Positions 1 through 9,127 of a stretch of 11,769 nt of DNA are shown one piece after another. How positions within the stretch are numbered: position 1 is the stretch's first letter; each line of letters starts with the position of its first letter. Both the position numbers and the translations under genes were made by a program. The notes beneath the pieces were generated by a model. It searched no databases and was not told the DNA's origin. It was given only the letters and a program-made list of their open reading frames with translations. The stretch covers positions 312,001 to 323,769 of the forward strand of contig KQ965777.1 in NCBI GenBank assembly GCA_001574975.1. The letters are read 5' to 3'. The DNA comes from Gonapodya prolifera JEL478. Taxonomy: Eukaryota; Monoblepharomycota; Monoblepharidomycetes; Monoblepharidales; Gonapodyaceae.

Positions 1-159
1 AATTGTAATGATTTTTCCAACCGAAATAGATTGAATAATATCTACTCAAAATACCAATAAAAGAGGGTAGTAAACTGCGAGTATAAATAGAAGAGAAAGG
101 TATGGGGTTATAATCAATGAATTGTCACATGCTATGTCCTCGGGGCCAAACCCCAACTC
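1..159. other. 3' flank of the Uds1-like gene
   Basis: This AT-rich stretch lies just past the stop codon of the leftward gene and should hold its 3' UTR and cleavage site. No AATAAA is visible on the minus strand; the nearest AT-rich elements there are TATTTATA-like (about 81-89) and TATTATTC-like (about 33-41). On the plus strand AATAAA occurs at 56-61, which could serve a rightward gene ending off the left edge, but nothing else supports one. A short GGGG/CCCC inverted repeat sits at about 142-154. No gene is seen. Confidence 0.4.
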
Positions 160-3100
160 TCATGATGCTCCTTCACCGAGCTTATAGAAATAAAATCCGT
201 TCACCGCATCATTGTTGCCCTGGCCGTTCTGTGCACCCTCAACCCAAGTGTTTCTGCGAGAGTCCCGCCTCCATGCCTGACCTCGCTCGCGACCCCCCAT
301 TTCCGCAAGTTGTTTGCGCAGATCCTTCACCTCTTGCTCCAAAACACCTTTTTCGTCTTCCAACTCCTCAAGACTCCTCTCGTAACGTGCAAACACATCC
401 GAAAGCACGTCTCGTTCTTCCTGCTTCCTCCCTTCCAATACAATAGATTCCAACTCTCGGACACGATCAGAAGCCTCCGCAAACTTGTCCTGAAGTTTGG
501 AGACCTGAATCTGCAGAGATTGTATTTGCTGATTTGCTTCGGTGGACTGAGCGATTGCGGTTTCATAGTCCCGTTGAAGAGAAGCGTCACGCAATTCCGC
601 AGCTGCAAGCTGTGAGCGCAGGGACGTGTTCTGTCGTTGCAATAAAGATACCTGGTCATTTAGCAAGAACAACTCGTCGGGATTCGCTTTGCGAGCTTGT
701 TCGGTTTGACGAGCTTGAGCCTCAGCCTCCGAGAGCCTCTTTTGGAGGTTCTCCAACTCTTCCTCCCTGTCCGCCTCCAGCTGGGCAAGTTCCGCACGAA
801 CAGCGTCAAGGTCTTGCTTTGTCGAGTCAAGTTCCAAGCGGTATTTGTCTTGGATGGCAGACATGCGCTTGTTCCATTCCTCTTCTCTTCTGAAGCGCTC
901 CTCCACCTCACGTTTGTACCTCGTTTCAGCATCCTCGACAGCGCGCTTTGCTCGCTCTTCTGCCTCCTCGACTTGCTTCTTCCATTTCAAATCCTCATCT
1001 TCGGATCTCGTGGAAGAGTTGTCTCTCCCAACTTTGATTCTGGACGGAGCTCGGGGCGATTCCCCTCGTTCTACAGATTGCCGTGATCGTGGTCGTGATT
1101 CTGCGTCAACAATTCTACGTTCGGCTTCTTCCAATCGTCGTCTTAAGGCATCAGCTTCACGCTTAAAGCGTTCAGCCTTAACTCCAGCTTCTTCAGCATT
1201 TTGGATTGCCTCCGAAGCTTCTGCCTCGGCCGCCTCAGCACGAGCGAGCAAATCTTCGTTGGAGACGGGTTGCTGTTCCAGCTCATCCAGTCGTATCCGA
1301 AGTGCTTCAGATTCTCTGCGCCACATGTCCAATTCAGCCTGTAATTCTTCAATGTCCTCTTCGCTAACTGTGGGCTTTCTGTTCTGCTCCACATCATCCA
1401 ACTCTCTCTGCAAATTCTCCACCTCCTTCCGCCATTTGTTTGCTTCTGCTTCGGCATCTTCTAGCCTCTGAGCAAGATCGTCCGCTTCGTCTTCTACCGC
1501 TCGGAGGCGTTCCTGTAGTTCCTCGTCATCGTGGTTCTGGAAAGCCCTCCTTTCGGCCTCTTCAAGTCTGGACCGGAGATCTTCTGCATCAGTCTTGAGA
1601 CTGCTCAGCTCTTGCTCCGTTTCCTCAATGATGTGATTTGCTTGATCAACATCGGCTAGTGCATCCTGAAGCTGAGAAGTGACATCCTGTAGTTGTACAT
1701 TCAAATCTTCGATAGTACGATATTGACCATCAGCATCGTTTGCCCTCTTGAGGTGGACTTCACTTTCCGTGCGAAGGCGCTCAAGCTCTGCCTCTCTTTC
1801 AGAAATTTTGCCTTCGGCCTCTTGCAAACGGTCAGCGAGCTCTGCCATCTCATCCATCCTTGCTTGTAACTCCTCGACCTCCTGCCGGTACCGCATCGCT
1901 GCGCTTTCAGCATCTTCTACTCGTCCCCTCATCTCTGAGGCCAATAAATCCGCCACCTGCAAACGTTCAGTGAGTTCCGCAATTTCATCAGATGCCCTTT
2001 GCTCGGCGTCATCAGCCCGTTGCCGCATAGTTTCAAATTCTTTCCTGTACTTCTCAACAGCTGCTTCCGCTTCTTCGGCCCGTTTCGCGCTCTGGGAGAT
2101 CATGACTTCTGCTGCCTCAAGCTTATTGTTCAAGTCTCTAGCAGTGGTTCCGTCTCTATCACCCTCCTCTAACTGACGTTCGGCCTCTTCAGCTCGCTGT
2201 TCTGCCTCGTCTGCTCGCTGTTCTGCCTCCTCCAATCGTTGTTCTGACTCCTCCACTTGTCGCTCCAATTCTCCAACTCGCTGTTCTGCAGTTTGTAAAC
2301 GCTGTTCCACTTCTTCAACATGCCGTTCTGCCTCCTCTGCCCTCAGTTCAGCTTCCTCCGCGTGCTGTTGAGCCTCTTCAACCCTCACTTCGGCATCTTC
2401 AGCTCGACCCAACACTTCTCTCAATTGGTTCTCTGCACCTTCGGCCCTGCGGACTGTTTCTTCCACGTTTTGGCGGTAGGACTCGGCCTCTTTCTTGAAC
2501 TGCTCGGCGCTCTCTTCCGCTTCATCCGCCTGCTTGCCCAGGTCGCTTGCGTATTGTTGAGTGGATTCTAGCTTGTCTCTGAGGTCGTTTTCTTCCCGTT
2601 CCGCCTCTTCAACACGCCTACGTAGGTCTTCAACCTCTTTCTGCCAACTTTGAGCCTCTTCTTTGGCAAGTTCGGCCTCCCTGGATTTCTGACTTCCATC
2701 AGTCTCTGCTCTTTGTTCTGCCTCCTCCGCCCGTTTCCTCAATGCATCAGTCTCTTTCCTCATCTTCTCCACCTCTTCTGCACCACGCTCTGCTGCTTGC
2801 ATTGCTTGAGTCGCCCGCTGCTCAGCAAGGCTGAGTCGCGCGGAAGCTGCCTTTGCATCTTGTCGAGCCATTTCGGTTTTTGATGCCAAATCAGTCACCT
2901 TGGCCACAAAGGCTTCGTTAGAGTATGCATCACCCCTTTCGACACCAGGAAGGGTTATCCAAATTCGCTGAAGAAGAGACGACGTTGGGTCGGGTACAGC
3001 TCCGGCCGGGGCAAGTGAGGGGGACAGGCCACTCCGCGCGGTAGTGGGGGACGCTGTTGCGAGAAGCCCGCGAAGTCGCACTACTTCTGAGTGAAGAACG

Positions 3101-6100
3101 GCGGCAGTGTGGTTCGCAAGGCGAGTTCGGATAGCGTGGACTCGAGTTGATGTCTAGTTGCATCGTAGACAAGTTGTGACAAGATGGAGAAATGATAAGA
3201 GGAGCACGCGAGAAACAAAAGCAGTGAGGCCAAAGACGAAAGCGATAGCGTCTACTCTACCACAACATACCTCCCATACCCGTTCCTCTATTTCCCTTAC
3301 TCCTTGCTCAGCGCGCTCTATTTCCTGTTTGGCTTTGTCACCCACTGACGCAGGGTAGCCCTTCTCTGCAAATTGTGCCAAATCGACACCGTGCAGCTGA
3401 GCAGTAGCATCTCGAATACGTGTTGCGGTGGACAACAGGGAGTGGAGGGACGCCAGCTGAAGAACACAACTATTAGAAGGCACCATTGATAAGAACAAAA
3501 CTGTGTATAGCACAAACCTGCCCTTCCCCGGCTGCCACCTCTCTCTTGCACCTCTCAACCTCTTCCCACTCCATTGCTCTCTTTTTCTTGACCATTGCCT
3601 TCGCTTCCAAAATTGCTTCTTCCAACGCCAAACTCTCCAACATGGTTGAAAACACGTCACTTTCCCCACCCGCACCGTCTTCAACGCCTGCGACATCATC
3701 TTGCGCATCATAGTCTTCGTCGATTTTCGACGCTCTTCCACCGTGGCCCAAGGCTCCATCGTTGTTCACTGACTCGTCGACACTTCGCCCAGTCATAGCT
3801 GTGCCTACTGACGAAGCTGAGTCTCGCTTGTTCACGGCTGAAGGCCCGGGAGAAATTGAACGTAGATCACGTTCCCGCGGTTGCTGTGAGGTTCCACGCG
3901 AGGGACGACCAAAGGTGTCTAAACCAGAGTCATTACCGTTTGGGCGAGCGTCTCGCATATCCCGGCCACGAGAATACCGGACGTCGCGAGATTCCCTAGA
4001 ATCCCTGTAGTCTTGCGAATCTCGATTGTCGCGCACCCAGGAGTCTCTGGAGCTCCGCCCGTCTCGTCCGTCTCGGACGTCTTGTGCATCCCTCTCTAAT
4101 CCTGGTCCTCGCGAGCGCGACCTCTCTCTTTGGGTGGACGATGCCGTCACAGCAATGCTTTGATCTCTGTCCCGCTCATCCCTCCCACGATTGTCGATAC
4201 CAGTGGAATCTCGAACCTGGGATCTCGCCCTAATGTTGGTCGCACCAACAACACCCCTTCCCCGGTCTTCTTCCCTTTCTCGGTCTCCAATCCTTGCGGG
4301 ACTCTCCGTCCTTCCTCCACCAATCCACGATGTTCTCACAGAGTTCGCTCCAAGCGCGACACCACCAGGTCCGGGGGCCGGGCTCGCCCTCCCGGGTGCT
4401 GGACTTCCATTCCTCCCCTCCGGTGCTGCCATTAATGTCACCACTTGCGGCCCCTGTTGAGGCCCCACAACCCTTCTTGCGGTGCTCGCCGCCGCAATAT
4501 TTGAAGGAACAACGGGGACCACGGATGCACGTGGGGGGTTGGGTGCAGGTATTGTTGGCGCCGGACGCACATACGGAGGTCTAGAAGGAGGGTCTTCAGG
4601 CACACCCCATTCCTCTTCGTCCTCGTCCGCGTCCTCATCGTCGTCATCGTCACCATCATCTCCGTTTCCTTCTTCGTCGCCAATAGATCTCCCTTCTTCC
4701 CGAACTCCACCAACCGCAGGCCGAGCGAGCCCGTTGGCCCACAAACCTCCAGTGTTATCCACTCCTGCAACACTTCGCCTTCGCCCTGCTGTTCCTCCAG
4801 CAAAGGAAGCGAGAGACCCGGGAGAGGGAAGTTCACCAGGTCCTACCATGCTTAACCTCCGAGCAGCTTGTCCGGAGGTTGGGTTTGAAACAGGAGGCAT
4901 GGGACTACGAGAGCGGGATCGGTCTCGAGCATCAAGGGATACCCTGGCATCAAGAGACGTTCGAGACTCATAAGAGGGACGAGTGTCAAGGGACGGACGG
5001 GGAGGATCCCGAGAGTTGCGACCCTCTCTGGTATCTCGGGTACCCCGAGTATCACGGTCACGGGTGTCAAGAGAAGACCGTGGGGAGCGGTCCGAAACGC
5101 CTGTGCGAGGAGAATCCGTGGAAGGCCGGGTTGCTTCTCGGACATCCCGCCCCTCCCGACTGTCACGATTCTCCTGCCCATCTCTCGCATCCCGCCTCGG
5201 TGATGCTCCCGATCGCGAACCCACGGAGCTAGGGGGAGTTGCCAGCCCTACAACAGAAGCGCGCCAACCAGGACCCTGGGACTGTGCACGAGTCTGAGTC
5301 GGCTGCCCTTGCGCAGCAAGAGCAGCCGTGTTTGAGTACGTTGCAGTCCCTCTTCGTGTGTTTGGAGAGGTGGAGGCAGGAGAGGCGGATGCAGTTGAAC
5401 CAGGAGTCGCGGGGGAGGATGATGCGGTGGTTGCGCCAACAACGCGCTCCGCAATGGAGGAGCGTGTAGAAGACCGGTTGGAAAAGAAAGAAGGAAGCGA
5501 AGCCGCAGAGGATGGCGATGGTGCGGCTGGTGATGCAGCAGACGGAGGAGGAGGCGCATTTGCAGTGGGGGAGGGGACCAGCGGGGTGGAAGAAGCGAAT
5601 GATTTCGAGCGGGGTCGTCCGCCCCCTGATGCTGCGGAAGGGGGGCGTACAGACGAACTTTCAGCAGCAGGAGCCGCGATGGTCCGATTTTGGTTTGCCT
5701 CGACTGCAGGAGAATCAAGCCCCCCACGGGATGTTCGATCCGACTCGCCAGGTGACGGGATGGAGGCATAGGTGGATTTTACTCGCTGGTGGTGCCGCTG
5801 CTGTGGGTCTCTAGCACCATTTGATGATGCCGAAGGGGAGATTGACTCAACAATAGATCGGCGCCGAACATCGAGAGGCGGATGTATGGATATTGCTCCT
5901 CCAGAGGCTCGAGCATCGGTGGGAAAGGGAAAAGCCGATGATCCCGGATCGTCGGTGCCACCCGACGAGGCTCCGGACAAGACCGAGGCAGAGTTCGGGC
6001 CCTTGTCTTTCGCGGGTGGAATTGGAACACGAGGATCTTGAGATATTCGGGACTCCCACGCCGCTTTGATAGAGGAAACGGAAGGACGTGGTGCGATGTC

Positions 6101-6220
6101 GAGTTGGTCTTGGGGCTGTTGGTCACGAACAGGGTCCTTTGGTGCCTGCAAGTGTGAGCCATTCACCGTTGGTTGAGAGGTTGGATTAGGATTCGACGTG
6201 CGTAGGGTAGCTATAGTCAT
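160..6220 (-). CDS. Very large coiled-coil protein with Uds1-like domain, 3 exons, about 1960 aa
   Basis: Proposed exons are 6220-3518, 3456-3271 and 3153-160, ending in TGA. The introns are 3517-3457 (GTTTGT...TTCAG, 61 bp) and 3270-3154 (GTATGT...CTAG, 117 bp), both phase 0; in-frame TAG just before exon 3 forces the second splice. Joined length is 5883 bases. Residues 1-850 are disordered: Ser/Pro/Ala-rich, with two Arg-Asp islands (about 343-441 and 703-762) and an acidic run (about 515-538). Residues about 855-992 resemble the fungal Uds1 family (up-regulated during septation): a helical block ending RIRDATAQLHG in exon 2, then a helix across the exon 2/3 junction containing RLANHTAAVLHSEVVRLR. 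This corresponds to the family pattern of a K/R-LRDAA segment followed by a LxxHTAxVL helix. Residues about 1040-1910 are nearly continuous Glu/Arg/Ala heptads with a basic Ser/Arg/Pro break near 1651-1681. No catalytic motif or membrane segment is seen. By inference it is a cytoskeletal, septal or polarity scaffold. Start chosen: the first ATG of the open frame. Family recognised by eye, not by search. Confidence 0.82.
2170..2400 (-). repeat. 21-bp (7-residue) near-tandem repeats in the coiled coil
   Basis: Within exon 3 the DNA repeats with a 21-base period, which on the coding strand gives near-identical heptads of the type EEAEQRA, DEAEQRA, EEAERQL and EEAEQRL. The plus strand shows it as recurring GCTGTTCTGCCTC-like blocks near 2196, 2217 and 2337. 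The period matches one coiled-coil heptad exactly, so this looks like local duplication of a heptad unit under selection for frame. Such stretches are prone to expansion and contraction. Confidence 0.75.
3935..4110 (-). repeat. Second Arg-Asp-rich low-complexity island (residues about 703-762)
   Basis: The coding strand gives repeated RD, DR and RDS units (for example DVRDGRDGRSSRDS and RDNRDSQDYRDSRESRDV). The nucleotides repeat as degenerate TCTCG/TCGCG/TCCCT-type blocks on the plus strand. The composition is a polyampholyte of alternating charges with interspersed Ser and Tyr, similar in style to RD/RS domains of RNA-binding proteins, although no RNA-binding fold is present. Confidence 0.7.
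4607..4679 (-). other. Acidic Asp/Glu run (residues about 515-538)
   Basis: The plus strand shows a run of GTC/ATC/TCC triplets that encodes DDGDDDDDEDADEDEEEW on the minus strand. It is the only strongly acidic block in the N-terminal half and lies between the two Arg-Asp islands, so it could pair electrostatically with them or act as a protein-interaction patch. This is a low-complexity trinucleotide tract and may vary in length. Confidence 0.75.
4895..5190 (-). repeat. First Arg-Asp-rich low-complexity island (residues about 343-441)
   Basis: The coding strand gives many RD, RDT and RDSR units (for example RDGQENRDSREGRDVREA and DTRDRDTRGTRDTREGRNSR) and then a repeated SLDTR/SLDAR element. 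It ends in an RSRSRSP segment typical of SR-kinase or proline-directed kinase sites. Together with the second island it makes the N-terminal half a charged, probably phosphorylated and flexible region. Confidence 0.7.
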
Positions 6221-6348
6221 TGCCGAACGTTTGTTGTCTATGAAACGAGATGAGAAGATCAGTTATGAAGGAGATAGCCTCCTGACGTTGGGTCCAGTCG
6301 CTGCTTCCAGTAACAGCGTGCTATGCACACGCAGACTAATATGGCCCC

Positions 6349-6378
6349 AAATGACAGCAATAATTGCCACTGTCATTT
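6349..6378. promoter_or_regulatory. Perfect 9-bp inverted repeat, 12-base spacer
   Basis: AAATGACAG at 6349-6357 and its exact complement CTGTCATTT at 6370-6378 flank a 12-base AT-rich spacer. It lies about 130 bases upstream of the Uds1-like start codon. It could be a palindromic binding site for a dimeric regulator: TGACAG/CTGTCA is a core seen for TALE homeodomain proteins, but that identity is only a suggestion. Confidence 0.45.
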
Positions 6379-6395
6379 GTACTCCAATAAGGGGG

Positions 6396-6421
6396 CACTG
6401 TCGTGCTGTCCCAGCACAGTG
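6396..6421. promoter_or_regulatory. Bulged hairpin next to the first inverted repeat
   Basis: CACT (6396-6399) pairs with AGTG (6418-6421). After a 3-base bulge, GTGCTG (6403-6408) pairs with CAGCAC (6412-6417) around a TCC loop. It begins 17 bases after the 9-bp inverted repeat. The role is unknown; a regulator site or a chance palindrome are both possible. Confidence 0.35.
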
Positions 6422-6943
6422 TAAGTATCTCAAAAGTGACTTCTAGCTGAACCTAGCCCCCATCCCACATTTCGCCCCAAGGTGGGGAACGGAAGGCCAG
6501 CGCGGATAGAGAATAGACGTAGTTTTCCATCCATTGTCGAGCGTTTAGCGCCGCTTCTCCGTGATCGTCCAACGTTCAATTGTCCCAAGCTGGTGGTCCT
6601 CGATCGCAGGAGCTCCTATGGTGACCACCCTTGTTTGATGATTCCCGGCCCACGCTATCTCTTACGTCCGATTTCCTTCCCTCTTACCCTATCCTGTCCT
6701 GCTTCACACATGTCGATCCTTCCCTTCGGTCCTCGATTTCGTCATTGAGTAAACCACCTTCTCCAACGACAGTCATGTCCCACACCTCTCCCTCAGGTTT
6801 CTTTTTCATATTCCGTGGCTCTTTCTCGAATTTGAACTCACTTCTGTCTCAAAGACAATAAATACTGGCTGCAATTTTCGATCCGCACCCTTTGCTTCCC
6901 TGTAATCAATGGCGCCCCAGCGACTGGATGCCTGGTCTCGGGG

Positions 6944-6950
6944 TATATAT
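6944..6950 (+). promoter_or_regulatory. Candidate TATA box for SPT8
   Basis: TATATAT in a GC-rich surround (GGGG on the left, CCTGCC on the right) lies 180 bases upstream of the SPT8 ATG. It stands out against the local composition. The distance is longer than for most short fungal 5' UTRs but acceptable. The sequence is symmetrical, so orientation is not proven. Confidence 0.35.
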
Positions 6951-7081
6951 CCTGCCTCGCTAGTGTCGTGATTCCCCTGGAGCGGGGTCCTCCGCGAGAG
7001 AGAGAGGACTCGGGAAGGCAAAAGGGCAAATCTGAAGGCGCACGTGAGCCTCTCCGTCAAGCTGCGACGGTAAAAATTGTG

Positions 7082-7101
7082 GCCCCAATTTTGCCCCAAT
7101 T
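7082..7101 (+). repeat. Tandem GCCCCAATT pair, period 11 bases
   Basis: GCCCCAATT occurs at 7082-7090 and again at 7093-7101, ending about 28 bases before the SPT8 ATG. The 7-base core GCCCCAA also occurs in the same orientation at 6344-6350 and 6474-6480. A period of about one helical turn would place two binding sites on the same DNA face, or the pair may sit in the 5' UTR. Confidence 0.4.
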
Positions 7102-7129
7102 CTTGTCATCCCCATCAAACTCAAGAGAA

Positions 7130-9034
7130 ATGGAGAGTGGAGGTCACGCGGAAGCGAAAATGGATTCAGAACCTACAGTGGCAACAGGAGACACTGCTGA
7201 AAGCAGAGATACCAATGATGGTGAAATGGAGTTGGATTTGGACGATGAGGCAGAGCGCGAAATCGACGGATATATCATGCAAGGTGCGACTGACGTAAAT
7301 GGTCCCAAAAGGACTCAATCTTTGCTTGGGATGGGCTAGTGACTATTGCCTGAACATCATGGCTCCATTGTCTCATATGAAGACAAGCCCGATCCGACAG
7401 ACACTACAGTAACTCATGACTGCAGGGCATATGAATTCTATCCACAGGTGGGCGTCTACTTTCAAGGTGAATACCCGATGAAACAATCAGTAGTCACAGG
7501 CATGAGAATTGTGGATAGGTCGCTGCTATACACCCGTCGGATGTTCACTCCCTTGCTGCTACTCGCAATATGAAATGGTCTGTGCCAGCGTGATGTTCTG
7601 CGCTCGGGATTGCACTGTAATGAGCGACTCTTGTGACCCTTGCGGCGACAGGCTTTTCACCGCATCCCACGACGGCGAGATAAGAATGTTTGACTACTTC
7701 GCTTCAATGAACGGACGAAATCCCTTGCCGCAAAATCAGCGGACAGGCTTTTCCGACCCAGTTACTAAGGCCGGGGTGTTGTGGTCTACATGGCCATTGG
7801 AAGAACAAGTGAACCCCGGTGAGCGAGTGCACCGACCTGCACTTCTGTTGTTCGTGAAAGTGACGGTAGCGACATAGGTGAAACATCTGATCCCCTTTCC
7901 CACCCCATCAAAATCTCTCCATGTTACGCGATCGATGTCCATAGCGAAGCACATTATCTCCTTGCCGGATGCGCCAGTGGAGCAGTAAATGTATATAGTG
8001 TCCGACATGATGAGGGCGCCGTAAGTTGTCGGTCTGAGCTACTGATTCGGACCAGATTTCGATTCCGATCCACATAGTGCCAGTATGTGCTCCGAGGACA
8101 TAAAGCACCTGTCGCATGCATTAAAATCGCGCCCGGGGAAACGACATGCTTTACTGGATCATGGGACAAAACACTCTATGTGGGTGTTTAGATCTCCCAA
8201 AGCAATCTTTCCTCTTCCCTTGTTTCCTCCCTCGCAACTCTGCATTGGCTGTTACGTTTTCATCATTACAGAGCTGGGATCTTAACACGGGCAACGCTTT
8301 GTCCAGCTTCAGCCCACACACTTCCTACCTCACCTCCCTCTCCTTCCAACCTGGTGCAACCACTCCTCGCCTGCTCTCCACCACCGCCGATGGCCTCATG
8401 TACCTGTGGGACACGCGAGCTACATCAGCGGAACCTTCCTCTCCCGCAGAAGGGCCTAACCCTCGAGGGTTGGTCCGACGGTTCGCCGTACCAGAAAAGA
8501 CCCCACCTTGGTGCATGAGCGCGTGCTGGTCTCCGGACGGGGGAAAGGTGTACGTCGGGCGGCGAGGGGGTACGGTAGACGAGTTCGATGTCGCAGAAGG
8601 AACAAGGGTGCGGGCGATTGAAATGCCCAGGGGAAGCGGGCGTGTGACTGCCGTAGAAGCCATGGGAAATGGGCGACAAATTCTTTGGTGCGTCCCGTCT
8701 GCCACTTGGGACTTTCGAACAAATCACCACTTTCGGACATTTTTGCAGTGCGTCGCAAGACAATATCAGACTTTACGACCTCTACGACGACGACAACCCA
8801 TCGTCTCCCGCACCATACGTCGCTCCAGCGTCCGAGCCTGACCCACTCCTTAATCCGCCCAAGGTGCCTTTCATCATCGTTCCAGGCCATCGTGGGGGTG
8901 CACCAGTGTCGAAGCTGCTCCTCGACTCGGCGAATCGCTATATGGTAACAGCCACAGGTAACAGAGGGTGGGATGGAATGGGGGTTGGCGGGGGTATGGT
9001 TGTAATGTACGAGGTAGACCAGTCGAAGCGATGA
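7130..9034 (+). CDS. SPT8: Spt8-like WD40 subunit of the SAGA co-activator, 8 exons, about 457-465 aa
   Basis: Spt8 is a WD40 propeller subunit of SAGA that helps recruit TBP at promoters in the nucleus. Proposed exons: 7130 to about 7283 or 7294, about 7388/7401 to 7447, 7519-7577, 7652-7818, 7878-8020, 8078-8179, 8272-8687 and 8749-9034 (TGA). Introns are 57-92 bp except the first. All junctions from 7447 on keep the frame and rebuild family motifs: VAAIHPSDVHSLAATRNMKW continuing into LFTASHDGEIRMFDYFAS, MNGR, VTKAGVL, VYSVRHDEGA, CQYVLRGHKAPVACIKI, then GSWDKTLYSWDLNTG, GLMYLWDTR, CASQDNIRLYDL, VPFIIVPGHRGG and the end-block GNRGWDG. The N-terminus is short and acidic (EMELDLDDEAEREID), much reduced compared with yeast Spt8 (about 600 aa). 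The first intron is required by in-frame stops at 7337 and 7340, but its borders are uncertain: GTAAAT at 7295 to AAG at 7387, or GTGCGA at 7284 to ACAG at 7400. ATG 7130 is chosen as the first ATG of the exon's frame that leads into the acidic segment. Confidence 0.9.
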
Positions 9035-9127
9035 TACGAGAATTAGTGCGCCAAAACTTCTACAGGTACTTCATTATGTTGTGCAATCACTCGTATCCCA
9101 ACTTCTATAATACCGAATATCTGGGCA
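9035..9127. other. Convergent intergenic gap (93 bp) shared by two 3' ends
   Basis: The SPT8 stop (9032-9034) and the P450 stop (9130-9128) face each other with 93 bases between. AT-rich elements such as TATAATA near 9106 are present, but there is no AATAAA on either strand. Both transcripts must be cleaved here or within the partner gene, so overlapping 3' UTRs are likely. Confidence 0.6.

Larger units (their letters stand above)
6221..7129. promoter_or_regulatory. Shared head-to-head promoter region between the Uds1-like gene and SPT8
   Basis: No supportable gene lies in these 909 bases; the short open frames here (such as 6482-6748) show no family signature. The divergent start codons at 6220 (minus) and 7130 (plus) make this a bidirectional regulatory region. 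It contains two hairpins (6349-6378, 6396-6421), GCCCCAA motifs at 6344, 6474, 7082 and 7093, and a TATATAT sequence at 6944. The stretch from about 6640 to 6850 is rich in C and T on the plus strand, as often seen upstream of fungal start sites. Confidence 0.65.

Noticed and set aside
82-90. TATAAATAG on the plus strand as a promoter
   Set aside because: There is no rightward gene downstream; it lies in the AT-rich 3' flank of the leftward gene.
845-1471. A 208-residue plus-strand open frame opposite the coiled-coil gene, and similar ones at 1748-2176 and 5328-5771
   Set aside because: They are Ser/Ala-rich mirrors of the Glu/Arg/Ala codon pattern on the minus strand. They have no own motif and lie fully inside a well-supported exon.
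2170-2400. CRISPR-like or satellite repeat array
   Set aside because: The 21-base period equals one coiled-coil heptad, stays in the reading frame, and has no spacer structure.
160-6220. Two separate minus-strand genes (about 915 aa and 973 aa)
   Set aside because: The right-hand frame lacks a natural end, the left-hand one lacks an ATG at its border, and a conserved-looking middle exon (3456-3271) joins them in phase through two good GT-AG introns.
6482-6748. Small plus-strand open frame (88 residues) in the divergent intergenic region
   Set aside because: No recognisable domain, pyrimidine-driven composition (Pro/Ser/Leu), and it lies in the expected promoter region.
7337-7342. Nonsense mutations inactivating SPT8
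   Set aside because: The two stops fall in a region best explained as the first intron; all downstream exons are intact and conserved.
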